In this document: one piece after another, positions 1 through 8,184 of the stretch
Layout: every line of letters begins with the position of its first letter
Numbering within the stretch: position 1 is the stretch's first letter
NCBI GenBank assembly: GCA_963720645.1
Contig: CAVRFX010000020.1
Span: 29,668 to 93,667 of the forward strand
DNA: 64,000 nt
Direction: 5' to 3'
Origin: RYN-230 sp963720645
Lineage (GTDB): Bacteria; Actinomycetota; Actinomycetes; Streptosporangiales; Streptosporangiaceae
Notes under the pieces: generated by a model
What the model was told of the DNA's origin: nothing
The model's input: only the letters and a program-made list of their open reading frames with translations
Databases searched by the model: none
Position numbers and translations under genes: made by a program

Positions 1-87
1 GGATCACCAGGTCTGCCGGCCCGGCGTCCCCCGGCCCCCGGCTGGCCCGGACAGCGTCCGTGAGCCCACTCAACTTTCCCGCCCTCC

Positions 88-339
88 GTGTCGTGCAATA
101 ACTATGTGGGCACTGCAGCGTGGTCGGTGATGGGCGAGGCCGGGCCGACCGACGACGTCATCGGCGTCGGTGACTCGTCGTTCGAGGATTTCGTCGCGGG
201 CTCGTCGGCGCGCCTGTTCACCATGGCCAGGCTGCTGACCGGCGGCAACCGGGCCGAGGCCGAGGACCTGCTGCAGGGCGCGTACGAGCGGGCCTACCGG
301 CGCTGGGGCCGGATCTCGCGCCGGGCGGTCACCGGCTGA
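88..339 (+). pseudogene. N-terminal fragment of a SigE-family sigma factor
   Basis: The 83-residue product contains the opening of sigma-70 region 2 as found in SigE-family actinobacterial sigma factors: the motif FEDFVAGSSARLF, then LLTGG and AEDLLQGAYERAYRRW. It stops straight after region 2.1/2.2, so the promoter-recognising parts of region 2 and all of region 4 are missing; a complete member has roughly twice this length. An internal ATG at 130 is an equally likely start. The frame ends at a TGA at 337 and a different protein remnant begins in another frame immediately after it, which suggests a deletion joined two neighbouring genes. It is unlikely to be a working sigma factor. Confidence 0.6.
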
Positions 340-350
340 GCACGGCGAAG

Positions 351-698
351 GTGGCCGGCTCCGCCATGATCATCGCGGTCGAGAACGGCCATACGGCGGT
401 GGTGTCCGCCGCCCCGCAGACCCGCGGCCGGTTCCGGTTCCTGGCCGGCTTCAACCCCAACGGGAAGCCCTACACCCTGGCCGAGGGTGCTCCCGGCCTG
501 ACGCTGGCCGGCTGCTCGCCGGTCCCGGGCGGGGCCGGGATCCCGGAGAGCTACGCACCCGGGCTGACCATGTTCTGGGAGGGCTACGTCACCGGCCTGC
601 GCGGCTGCATCCCCCTGGAGGTGCGTTCCCGGTCCGCCAGCACGCCCGTCCGGGTCACCGTGGCCGAACCCGCCGCCAGCGCGGCTCGTGGCTGCTGA
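351..698 (+). pseudogene. C-terminal remnant of an actinobacterial conserved protein
   Basis: About 115 residues can be read, starting at a GTG without a convincing ribosome binding site. The frame is open upstream into the end of the sigma-factor fragment, as expected if this is the tail of a longer protein whose beginning was deleted. The segment has features of a globular extracytoplasmic domain (LAGFNPNGKPY, TMFWEGYVTGLRGCIPLEVRS) and no membrane segment. It resembles, from memory, the tail of proteins encoded next to SigE-type sigma factors in actinomycetes; I cannot verify this. No function is proposed. Confidence 0.35.
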
Positions 699-790
699 AC
701 TTCCGGCTGCTCAGCCACCCGCTGCTGACCGGTGGCGGCCGCGGGGGAAACCGGATTGCCGTGCCGCCTCCTGTCCGGTAGGAACGTCGC

Positions 791-1348
791 ATGCTGCGCG
801 GGGAAGTGGCCGGGTTGCGGGCCCGTGAAGACAGTGACGTCGCGATCCTGCATGCGGAGCTGCATGACGATGTGACGACCAGGGTCCGGGCGGACACACG
901 GCCCTGGCGGCCGATCCCGGCCACCGCGGCCCAGTCTCCGTACCGGGTGACGGGCCGGGAGGAAGACAGCGCCACGTTCTCGGTGGTGCACCTGGCCAGT
1001 GGCGAACTGGCCGGTGAGGCGCTGCTGTGGGGCATCGACGTGCACAACCGCTCGGCCCATGTCGGCATCTCGCTGCGGCCGGGGTTCCGCGGCCGCGGCC
1101 TGGGCACCGACACCGTCCGGGTGCTGTGCGGGTACGGCTTCGCCATCCTCGGGCTGCACCGGCTCCAGGCTGAGACGCTGGCCGACAACGCCGCGATGAT
1201 CGCGGCGGCCACCCGGGCCGGCTTCGTGGCGGAAGGCAGCCTGCGCCGCTCGGCGTGGGTCAACGGCCGCTTCGCCGACGAGGTCATCCTGGGCATGCTC
1301 GCCGCCGACTGGCACCCGGCCCCGGGGCCAGCGGGCCGGGCGGGATAG
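791..1348 (+). CDS. GNAT-family N-acetyltransferase (RimJ/RimL type)
   Basis: A 185-residue cytoplasmic protein with the GNAT fold. The acetyl-CoA pyrophosphate-binding loop is visible as RPGFRGRGLGTDTVR, followed by the strand-helix with GLHRLQAETLADNAAMIAAATRAGF, typical of RimJ/RimL and related acetyltransferases that modify protein N-termini or small molecules. The C-terminal part RRSAWVNGRFADEVILGML is also characteristic. The start ATG at 791 follows a purine-rich stretch. It stands alone: the upstream remnants are non-functional and the downstream gene is on the other strand. The substrate cannot be predicted from sequence. Confidence 0.85.
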   Translation: MLRGEVAGLRAREDSDVAILHAELHDDVTTRVRADTRPWRPIPATAAQSPYRVTGREEDSATFSVVHLASGELAGEALLWGIDVHNRSAHVGISLRPGFRGRGLGTDTVRVLCGYGFAILGLHRLQAETLADNAAMIAAATRAGFVAEGSLRRSAWVNGRFADEVILGMLAADWHPAPGPAGRAG

Positions 1349-1377
1349 CAGGCTGGGCGGGGCAGCAGGCTGGGTAG

Positions 1378-2166
1378 CTAGACCGTGGTGGCTGACTCGC
1401 CCAGCGCCGCGGCGACGTCGCGGCCCAGTTCGGACCGGCGGCGGGCGGCGTGGCCCGGGCGGTTGGTGATGAGGACGTCGATCCGCTGGTCGCTGAGGAA
1501 CTGGTCGATCAGCATGTCGTGGTCGACGGTCCACACCATGATGCCGATGCCGTTGCGGTGGCATGTCCGGGCCACGCCCAGCCGCGCGAGCCGGTAGTTG
1601 ACCGCCACCCAGTCAGCGCCGCAGGCCCGGATCCGGGGGAGGGGGAACAGCTCGCTGTGCCGCACGGCCGCCCAGCGCCGGCGCGGCACCCCGCGGAGGC
1701 TGCGGCCCAGCGACAGCGCGGTCCGGACCCCGGGGAATGACCGCTTGATCGTGGCGACCGAGGTGTCTTCGAGGGTGGTGACGATGAAATTGCCCGGGCC
1801 CAGGATCGAGGAGGCCAGCGTCACGACCTCGGACTCGTAGCCGGTTTCCTTCAGGTCGAGATGCCCGATGAGGCGTCCCGCGAGCAGCGCCATCACCTCG
1901 TCCACGCGGGGAACCACGTAGCGCAGGTGGTCGCAGAGTTCGGCGTATTCGAGGTCGGCCACCAGCGGGCCGCCGCGGCCGGCCCGCCCATCGTGGTAGA
2001 CGACCAGGACGTTGTCGGCCGTCCTGCGGATATCGAACTCGGCGTACTCGGCGCAGCCGGACAGCGCCCCCGCGTAACTGGCGTAGGTAACTGGTTCCGC
2101 GTCTGGTGAGTGGTCGCAATGGGCGGAGATGTGTACCACGTCGCTGAGCTCTCCGTTGACGGCCAT
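1378..2166 (-). CDS. Glycerophosphodiester phosphodiesterase family protein
   Basis: This protein of about 262 residues has the GDPD TIM-barrel signature: HISAHCDHS near the N-terminus (the metal- and phosphate-binding HR-like site, here HC instead of the usual HR), EFDIRRTADNVLVVYHD with the acidic and histidine ligands, HLDLKE in the barrel core, and an ending VWTVDHD ... IDVLITNRPG. Such enzymes hydrolyse glycerophosphodiesters to glycerol-3-phosphate and an alcohol. No signal peptide is seen. I start it at the ATG at 2166, preceded by GGGAGTG; a longer reading to 2286 exists but lacks a ribosome site. The replacement of the conserved HR by HC is worth noting. Confidence 0.8.
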   Translation of the reverse strand: MAVNGELSDVVHISAHCDHSPDAEPVTYASYAGALSGCAEYAEFDIRRTADNVLVVYHDGRAGRGGPLVADLEYAELCDHLRYVVPRVDEVMALLAGRLIGHLDLKETGYESEVVTLASSILGPGNFIVTTLEDTSVATIKRSFPGVRTALSLGRSLRGVPRRRWAAVRHSELFPLPRIRACGADWVAVNYRLARLGVARTCHRNGIGIMVWTVDHDMLIDQFLSDQRIDVLITNRPGHAARRRSELGRDVAAALGESATTV

Positions 2167-2282
2167 CAGCCTGCACTCCCTGATCCGCTCACATCCTGGG
2201 CCGGGCAGGCAGCCAGGCGGTGAACCCCAGGCCTCTACCGGGAGGCTTCGGCGGGAAACTCCGGATGCCGCGCGGCCGGGCC

Positions 2283-2689
2283 TCATGCGCGACCGGTGCG
2301 CCGCGGGTACCCAGGGTCGATCAATTCCAGCTGGCTGCCCCGGCCGGCGATGAACACGCGGCCGGTGGCCTCATCCACGGCCACGCTGTTGGGCTGGCGG
2401 ACCGTGGGCCAGGTCTGGTCCGGCACCAGCCCGGCGCCCGAGACGCGAAAGGATTCCAGCCGGTTCGTCGCGGTCAGCGTGACGTACACCAGCCCGCGGC
2501 GGCGGTTGACGGCGATTCCGTACGGTGCGCCGGGCTGGGTCACCACGGCCGCGGCCTGGTGCGGGCCGGCCGCGCTGACCCGGAAGATCAGCACCGCGTC
2601 GCCGCGGCCACGACCGCGCCGATCATGACGGTCAGGCCCGGCCCGGGATGCAGCACGGCCCACAGCGTACGCACCCCGGCCACCGGCAC
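2283..2689 (-). pseudogene. Chimeric remnant: UbiA-like start joined to a beta-propeller protein end
   Basis: Two unrelated remnants abut here. On the minus strand from a GTG at 2689, one frame reads RTLWAVLHPGPGLTVMIGAVVAA, which resembles the first helix of UbiA-type prenyltransferases, but breaks after about 30 residues. In another frame about 100 residues (PYGIAVNRRRGLVYVTLTAT, PNSVAVDEATGRVFIAG) form two blades of a YncE/lactonase-type beta-propeller that end normally near 2283. A whole propeller protein would be around three times longer. The arrangement indicates a deletion that removed the end of one gene and the beginning of the other. Neither part should be functional. Confidence 0.5.
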
Positions 2690-2809
2690 CCCGGAACGCT
2701 GCCTGCGATAAGAATCCGGTCATGCCTGCCTGGCGGCCATCAACGTGTCACGTCCGGCCGGTGCGGGGTGTCAGTGTGGGTGACACCGGCACCGAGGGAA
2801 CGCGAACAG

Positions 2810-3742
2810 ATGACCGACAACGACTGGCTGGCCGCCGCCTTCGAGGAGCACCGCGGCCACCTGCGGGCGGTGGCCTACCGGCTGCTCGGCTCGGCGAGCG
2901 ACGCGGAGGACGCGGTCCAGGACACCTGGCTGCGGCTGACCGGCACGGACACCAGCGAGGTGGAGAACCTCGGCGGCTGGCTGACCACGGTCGTGGCCAG
3001 GGTGTCCCTCAACATGCTCCGGTCACGCCGCCATGAGCAACCGGTCGGCGGCGGGTGGCCTGGCGCCCTGGAGCCGGCGGCCGGCGCCAGCACCGGGGCG
3101 CTGGCCGGCGGCGCCCCGGTCCCGGCCAGCCCGGCCGGTGACCCGGAGGACGAGGCGCTGCTCGCGGACTCGGTCGGCCTGGCCTTGCTGGTCGTGCTGG
3201 ACACGCTGACCCCGGCCGAGCGGCTCGCGTTCGTGCTGCACGACATGTTCGCGATGCCGTTTACCGAGGTGGCGGCCGTGCTGGGGCGCTCGCCGGAGGC
3301 GACCCGGCAGCTCGCCAGCCGGGCCCGGCGCCGGATCCGCGGGGCGCCCAGCCCGGACCGGGCTGCCGACCTGGCCCGTCAGCGGGAGGTGGCCGCTGCG
3401 TTCCTCGCCGCATCGCGCGGCGGCGACTTCGCGGCCCTCGTCGCGTTGCTGGATGATGAGGTCACGCTGGCCGGGGACGCCGCGGCGATCCCGTCCGGGC
3501 GGCCGGTGCGGCTGCGCGGCGTGGATGCGGTCGCCCGGGGTGCGTTCGCGTCCTCAGCCCGGGCCGGGCAGTCCCGGCTGGCCCTGGTGAATGACTCGGT
3601 GGGCATCGTGTTCGCGCCCGCCGGCCGTCTGCAGGTCGTGCTGGCCCTGACGGTCAGCCCCGCCCGCCGGATCACCGCCATCGACGTCATTGCCGACCCG
3701 GGCCGGCTGCGGCAGCTCCGCCTGGCCCTGCTGCCGGATTAG
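2810..3742 (+). CDS. ECF41/SigJ-like RNA polymerase sigma factor with SnoaL-like C-terminal domain
   Basis: This 310-residue sigma factor starts at the ATG at 2810, preceded by GAGGGAA. Region 2 is visible at residues 1-75 (AYRLLGSASDAEDAVQDTWLRL) and region 4 at about 125-185 (LTPAERLAFVLHDMFAMPFTEVA, then RQLASRARRRIR). A SnoaL/NTF2-like domain follows, residues 195-310, ending ITAIDVIADPGRLRQL. In this family the C-terminal extension modulates sigma activity in place of an anti-sigma factor. The linker between regions 2 and 4 is unusually long and rich in Ala/Gly/Pro, and the WLPEP-type motif known in ECF41 is not recognisable. The stop overlaps the stop of the convergent TetR gene by four bases. 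No COE-type partner gene is adjacent. Confidence 0.85.
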   Translation: MTDNDWLAAAFEEHRGHLRAVAYRLLGSASDAEDAVQDTWLRLTGTDTSEVENLGGWLTTVVARVSLNMLRSRRHEQPVGGGWPGALEPAAGASTGALAGGAPVPASPAGDPEDEALLADSVGLALLVVLDTLTPAERLAFVLHDMFAMPFTEVAAVLGRSPEATRQLASRARRRIRGAPSPDRAADLARQREVAAAFLAASRGGDFAALVALLDDEVTLAGDAAAIPSGRPVRLRGVDAVARGAFASSARAGQSRLALVNDSVGIVFAPAGRLQVVLALTVSPARRITAIDVIADPGRLRQLRLALLPD

Positions 3743-4347
3743 GCGGTCGCGCGCCCGGCGCCAGAATGGGTGGCCGCGAGGGCCGCATCGAGCAGCGCGG
3801 CGGCGGCCGTCCGGGCCGCCGCGGCCGCGGTGGGATCGTGGTCCATGCGCGCGGACAGCCCGCTGCCGTCGTAGAGCAGGTGCAGCTGGCGGGCCAGCCC
3901 CGGCGCGTCCGGCACGCCGGCCTCCTCGGCCAGGCGGGTGAACAGGGAGCGCACCCAGGCGCGGTAGCCCTCGGTGGCCTGCTCCACCAGGTCGCCGGGG
4001 TGAGATTCCGCGCTGGCCCGGGCGAACGCGCAGCCGCGGTAGGTCCCTTCGGCGAAAAGCTCGCCCTGGGCCCCGAACACGCCCAGCAGGCGCTCGCGCG
4101 GCGTGTCAAAGCGGTCGATGTACCGCGTGATCCGCTCGGCCATGGTCACGTGCCGGGCTTCCAGATAGGCGCGGATCAGCTCGTCCTTGCTGCCGAAGGT
4201 GTTGTAGAGCGAGCCCTTGGCCACGCCAGCCTGCTCGATGACACGGTCGATGCCGACCGTGTGCACGCCCTCCTCATAGAACAGCTCGTTCGCGGCGGCC
4301 AGCAGGCGCTCGCGTGCTGAGGGCCGGGCCGCATTCTTCACAGCCAC
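3739..4347 (-). CDS. TetR/AcrR-family transcriptional regulator
   Basis: A 202-residue repressor with an N-terminal helix-turn-helix at residues 9-55 (ERLLAAANELFYEEGVHTVGIDRVIEQAGVAKGSLYNTFGSKDELI split here by function: recognition helix KGSLYNTF) and a helical ligand-binding domain behind it. GTG at 4347 is the start, with AGAGGAG nine bases upstream. It precedes an MFS transporter gene on the same strand's upstream side, and three similar inverted repeats occur only in front of these two genes, which supports autoregulation plus control of the efflux gene. The inducer is unknown. Its end overlaps the ECF sigma gene by four bases. Confidence 0.88.
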   Translation of the reverse strand: MAVKNAARPSARERLLAAANELFYEEGVHTVGIDRVIEQAGVAKGSLYNTFGSKDELIRAYLEARHVTMAERITRYIDRFDTPRERLLGVFGAQGELFAEGTYRGCAFARASAESHPGDLVEQATEGYRAWVRSLFTRLAEEAGVPDAPGLARQLHLLYDGSGLSARMDHDPTAAAAARTAAAALLDAALAATHSGAGRATA

Positions 4348-4365
4348 TTTCGGTCATCTCCTCTA

Positions 4366-4377
4366 GACAGCTCTGTC
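4366..4377. promoter_or_regulatory. Probable TetR operator (GACAG-N2-CTGTC) before the tetR gene
   Basis: A perfect inverted repeat, GACAGCTCTGTC, lies 19 bases upstream of the tetR start codon and directly beside its ribosome binding site. Near-identical repeats sit upstream of the MFS gene. Placement is ideal for autorepression. Confidence 0.65.
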
Positions 4378-4381
4378 CAGT

Positions 4382-5850
4382 TTATCGCCCAGGGGGGGTC
4401 GCGGCGGAAGCGGTGCGGCCGCGCAGCAGGCCGGGCAGCGCCAGCGCGGCGAGCAGGATGACCGCGCCGCCGTAGAACAGGGCGGTCCCGGTCAGCCCGC
4501 CGCCATGCACGATGACGAATCCGGCGACCACCGCGGGCACGCCCAGGCCGAGGTAGGACACGATGTAGAGCAGGGAAAGCACCCCGGCCCGCTCGTGCGG
4601 CGCGGCTAGCGGAACGACGGTCCGGATGCCGCCCTGGAAGCCACTGCCGAATCCGGCCCCGCTGATCGCGGTGCCGGCGAAGAACAGGGGCGTGGACGTG
4701 ATGCCCAGGCCCAGCATGGTGACGGCGGCCCCGGTGATCAGGGAGAGGATCCCGGTGAGCATCACGGTCCGGGGACTCGCGGCGCGCAGCACGACGATGG
4801 CGATGACGGCCGCCGCGGTGAGCACGAACAGGCTGAGCCCGCCCAGCACCACGTCCAGGGACCCGGTCAGCGCATGCACCAGCGCGGGACCGAGCGCGCC
4901 ATACAGCCCGCCCAGCGCCCACACGGCGAACAGCACCGGCGTGGCGGTGAGCAGCGGGCCGCGCAGGGCGCGCGGCAGCCTGATCTCCGGCGCGCAGCGA
5001 GGCGAGTGCTCCCGGGGTCCGGGTCACCGTTTCCCGCAGCAGGGCCACCCCGGCGGCCTGGATCACGAACACGCCCATCAGGGCCAGGTAGATCAGGTGC
5101 GTGGGAGCGGGCAGGTACCGCACGGCCAGCGCGGACAGCAGCACGCCCGACCCGGTGCCCATGCCCGGGGCGACCGCGTTGGCGAAGGTGCCCCGCTCGC
5201 GGTCCACGTCCAGCAGGCCCGCGCCGATCGCGCCGAGCGCCGCGCCGGTGGCCAGGCCCTGCACGACCCGCGCGATGAGCAGCGCGGGCACCCCGCCGGC
5301 GGTGGCGAACACCAGCAGCGTGACGGCCTGGACCGCGAGCGCGGCCAGCAGCACCGGGCGCCGCCCGACGTGGTCAGAGAGCTTGCCCAGGGTCAGCAGG
5401 GACGCGAGCACCGCCACGGCGTACACGCCGAACACGATCGTGGTGGTGATCGGGGTGAAGCCCCAGCGGGCCTGGTAGATCGCGTACAGCGGCGTCGGGG
5501 CGGCGGAGGCGGCCAGCAGGGCCACGATCGAGCGACGCCAGCAGGAGCAGTGCCGGGCCGCCCGGTCAGCCCCCGGGCCAGGGGGGCGGCGGCGGGCGCG
5601 GGCAGCCGCACCGCACCGGTACCGGCCGTGCGGACCGGGGCCGCGGTGACGGTCCCGCCGCCCCGGGGACGGGTGGCCCCCCGAAGACCAGTACCAATCC
5701 CCGGACGGGTGGCCCCCCGAAGACGGGTGGCCCCCGGACCGGCCAATCCCCGGGACGGGTGGCCCCCCGCGGCCCGGCACCGTTCCCGGGGTGGGTGCCC
5801 GCGGCCGGTGTGACGGCTGTGCGGCACGTGGTGCCGCCCTGCTCGGTCAT
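4382..5850 (-). CDS. MFS efflux transporter, reading frame broken at two places
   Basis: A major facilitator of 12 expected helices. The N-terminal half reads IVALLAASAAPTPLYAIY, then GKLSDHVGRRPVLLAAL (the motif-A loop GxxSDxxGRR) and ARVVQGLATGAALGAIGAGL. The C-terminal half, from VLFAVWALGGLYGALGP to the stop at 4382, is in another frame; one extra base near 4985-4992 explains this. A second change of frame is needed near 5530 to join the ATG at 5850. The N-terminus before the first helix is about 90 residues of repeated GGPPVRG-like sequence, odd for this family. It is likely a drug or metabolite exporter controlled by the TetR protein. It is either a pseudogene or a victim of sequencing indels. 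Confidence 0.7.
5666..5769. repeat. Imperfect tandem repeat GGACGGGTGGCCCCCCG in the MFS N-terminus
   Basis: Four copies of a GACGGGTGGCCCCCCG-like unit occur at about 5668, 5704, 5722 and 5754 with unequal spacers. They encode the Gly/Pro-rich tail at the start of the MFS reading frame and lie between the start codon and the first membrane helix. Confidence 0.7.
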
Positions 5851-5873
5851 GATGGGTCCTCACATCGATTGAG

Positions 5874-5910
5874 TAGACAGGTCTGTTCAAAGAATAGACA
5901 GACTGGTCTA
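5874..5910. promoter_or_regulatory. Two probable TetR operators upstream of the MFS gene
   Basis: GACAGGTCTGTT (5876-5887) and GACAGACTGGTC (5897-5908) share the GACAG-N2-CTGTC pattern of the repeat before tetR. They are 21 bp apart start to start, two helical turns, so two dimers could bind the same face. The region also is locally AT-rich and should hold the MFS promoter. Confidence 0.6.
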
Positions 5911-6003
5911 ATCAGTCAAGCTCCGCGAGCAGGCGGCCCCGCTGTGGGCCTCCGTCGCTAGGGTGGTCCCGTGCGCCCTATCGTGCGGCCAGGAACCTGA
6001 GCG

Positions 6004-7074
6004 GTGAGTGAACGCAGCGGGTGCGCCCCGGTCGACCTGGCCGTCCTCGGGGCGCTCGAGGAGGCGACCGCCAGCCGCCCGCGGTCCTACGTGCGGTCCG
6101 CGCGGGTCCTGGCCGGCATCGAGGAACGCATCGGGCTCGGGCCGCGGTACGCGTACGAGGTGCTGCTCGACCTGGCCCGCCCGTGGGTCATCCCGGTCCG
6201 CGCCGTGGTCGCGATGGGCAATATCGGGGACCGGAGTTTCCCGGCGGCGGCCGGGCCGGGTTATACGCAGTGCCGCCCGTCGTACGCCGGCCAGCTCGTG
6301 CTGGACGCCGAGGCCGCCCGGCTGGCACCGGTCCCCCTGGGGCTGATCAATGGCACCACCTACCGGGGCGGCTCGCAGCCGGCGCTGGAACCGTTCCGGG
6401 TGCTCGCGGCGCTGCGGCGGCTGCTGGATGATCCCAGCGTCCCGGACGCCGAGGTGATCAGCATCGCCGGGCCGCCCTTCTCCGTGACCGGCTGCGCCAT
6501 GGCCGGGAACATCGCCGCGCTGACGCGGGGCCGCCGGGTCGCGCTCCGCGAGACCGGCCGGATCACAGTCACCGGTGTGCCCGTCCCCGAGGCTCCCGCG
6601 GATCCGCCGCCGCGGGCCCCGGGCGGGATGCTCGTAGCGTTCGGGGGCGCGGGGCCGGTCCCGCCCCGCCCCGCCCATCTAGTCATCGAGTCGCTGCCCC
6701 ACGGGGTGATGGCCACGGAAGTGGCTCACGCGATCGTCAACCGGGCGGCCTCCCGCCCCTGGGCTGACTCGCATCCCGATCTGGCCCGCACGACGGCCCT
6801 GCCTGTCGCCGATGTTGACGAGCAATCAGGGCATGACGGGGAGGTCCGGATCCTGATCACGCTCCGGCCGGGCTCCGATCGGGAGGCCGTGCGGGAGCAG
6901 CTGGCCGAGATCCACGGAGTTTCGGTCGAGTCCTATTACCAGTTTCCGGCTCCACTGTCTGTCCTGCTGCGCTCCTGGGTCGAGCAGTACCGCCGGGAGG
7001 ACCTCACGGCCAGCCTCGCCGCGCTGGAGGACGCCATCCGCCGCGACCGGCAGCGTGAGCGGCGTAATCGCTGA
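6004..7074 (+). CDS. Stand-alone GyrA/ParC-like protein (type II topoisomerase A-domain homologue)
   Basis: This 356-residue protein resembles only the breakage-reunion core of DNA gyrase subunit A. Recognisable stretches are RYAYEVLLDLARPWVIPVRA, MGNIGDRSFPAAAGPGYTQCR (the gyrase block QGNFGS...AAAMRYTE, with Tyr87 at the place of the catalytic tyrosine), VPLGLINGTTYRGG, and a coiled region VRILITLRPGSDREAVREQL with SWVEQYRRE near the end. The arginine before the catalytic tyrosine is Gly here. The N-terminal QPR helix region is short and there is no GyrA-box or beta-pinwheel C-terminal domain. No gyrB-like partner is adjacent. The start GTG/ATG at 6004 is acceptable. Function is unknown; it may bind DNA without full strand passage. 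Confidence 0.6.
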   Translation: MSERSGCAPVDLAVLGALEEATASRPRSYVRSARVLAGIEERIGLGPRYAYEVLLDLARPWVIPVRAVVAMGNIGDRSFPAAAGPGYTQCRPSYAGQLVLDAEAARLAPVPLGLINGTTYRGGSQPALEPFRVLAALRRLLDDPSVPDAEVISIAGPPFSVTGCAMAGNIAALTRGRRVALRETGRITVTGVPVPEAPADPPPRAPGGMLVAFGGAGPVPPRPAHLVIESLPHGVMATEVAHAIVNRAASRPWADSHPDLARTTALPVADVDEQSGHDGEVRILITLRPGSDREAVREQLAEIHGVSVESYYQFPAPLSVLLRSWVEQYRREDLTASLAALEDAIRRDRQRERRNR

Positions 7075-7349
7075 TCAGACGCGGATTTACCGCGGTGTCG
7101 CGGATGACATCGGGCGCCTCTCATCAGCCCCCGGCCAGCCTCATCACCGGCGCCGGGCCACCCGGTCCGCCACGTCGGCGGGAGCCACCACGATTAGGGT
7201 CCATTAAGGCCCTATTTCGGCGTTTTCCTGCGCTGCCGTTCAGGTCCCAGTAAGTTCCGGCAAGACAGGCATTCCCCGTGCCACCTGACGCCGGCTTCCG
7301 CTGGCGCCAGTTCGCCGGGTGAACGCGAGGTCTCGCGGACAGGAGTGGG

Positions 7350-8033
7350 ATGCCCCCAGCACCCCGTCATTCCAAGCCCAGGACAACCAGGAGACCCGCC
7401 CTCAGGGTCGGCGTCCCGGTATTGGCCGCAGCGACGCTCGCCGGCGTGGCTGCGGCTTTCGTGTTCCTGACGGGTGGATCGCCGGGGGCCGCTGCGGCCC
7501 GTCCTTCGCACGGCAGCACGATCTCGGAGACGAGCGCCGCGTCGAGCCTCACCAGCGACGACATGATGATCGACTCGCACCACGAAGTGGCCGCCCGGAT
7601 CGTCCGCGACAACGCCCGGACCATCCGGCGCAAGTACCTCGCCCACCTCGCCGCGGTCCGGCTCGCCCAGAAGAAGGCCGCTCAGAAGAAGGCCGCCCAG
7701 GAGAAGGCCGCCCAGGCCGCCCAGGCTGCCCAGAAGGCTGCTGCCCAGCCGGCGACGAGCCCCAGCCCGGCCGCCAGCTCCAGCAGCGGCGGTTCAGACC
7801 CCGCCCACTCACCGCTGGGGGTCTGCATCCGCAACGCCGAAGAAGGCGGCAGCTACGCCTGGGGCCCGGGTAACGGCGGCGGGGCCTACCAGTTCCAGAT
7901 CGGCACCTGGGAAAAGTACGGCGGTGCGGCCAGTGAGTTCGGCGTGGCCTGCCCCTCCTACCAGGACCAGATCTTCGACAACGCGATCAACGCCGGGGGC
8001 GCCTCGAACTGGACCGCCTACGACGGCTGCTGA
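7350..8033 (+). CDS. Secreted Rpf/transglycosylase-like protein
   Basis: The 227-residue product begins with a basic stretch and a hydrophobic signal segment (VLAAATLAGVAAAFVFL), followed by a helical spacer rich in Ala/Lys/Gln (repeated KKAAQ) and a Ser/Pro linker. The last 70 residues form a lysozyme-like domain: CIRNAEEGGSYAW, GGGAYQFQIGTW, and a final Cys. This is the pattern of resuscitation-promoting factors and related lytic transglycosylases, with a Glu in NAEEGG at the position of the catalytic residue. It would act on peptidoglycan outside the membrane. The start ATG at 7350 has AGGAG five bases upstream. The 275 bases before it hold no gene; I could not identify a c-di-AMP riboswitch there. 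Confidence 0.75.
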   Translation: MPPAPRHSKPRTTRRPALRVGVPVLAAATLAGVAAAFVFLTGGSPGAAAARPSHGSTISETSAASSLTSDDMMIDSHHEVAARIVRDNARTIRRKYLAHLAAVRLAQKKAAQKKAAQEKAAQAAQAAQKAAAQPATSPSPAASSSSGGSDPAHSPLGVCIRNAEEGGSYAWGPGNGGGAYQFQIGTWEKYGGAASEFGVACPSYQDQIFDNAINAGGASNWTAYDGC

Positions 8034-8184
8034 CGGCGCTGACGTCCGGTCCGCGCCCGGCGGTCACGGCCGGTCCATCCCGGACCAGGTGATCCAGCCG
8101 GAACCGTCAGCCTGGCTAGGGCGGTCGGCCTGACTGTGTGATGCTGGCAGGACCACCAGACCGCCGATCATGCCGGAGGGTCCC

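Noticed and set aside
584..1564. Minus-strand 326-residue frame over the GNAT gene
   Set aside because: Arg/Pro/Gly-rich without any domain and antisense to a clear acetyltransferase; a shadow of high GC content.
7075..7349. Possible ydaO-type c-di-AMP riboswitch before the Rpf-like gene
   Set aside because: The association is known in actinomycetes, but I could not find the conserved core motifs here, so I do not call it.
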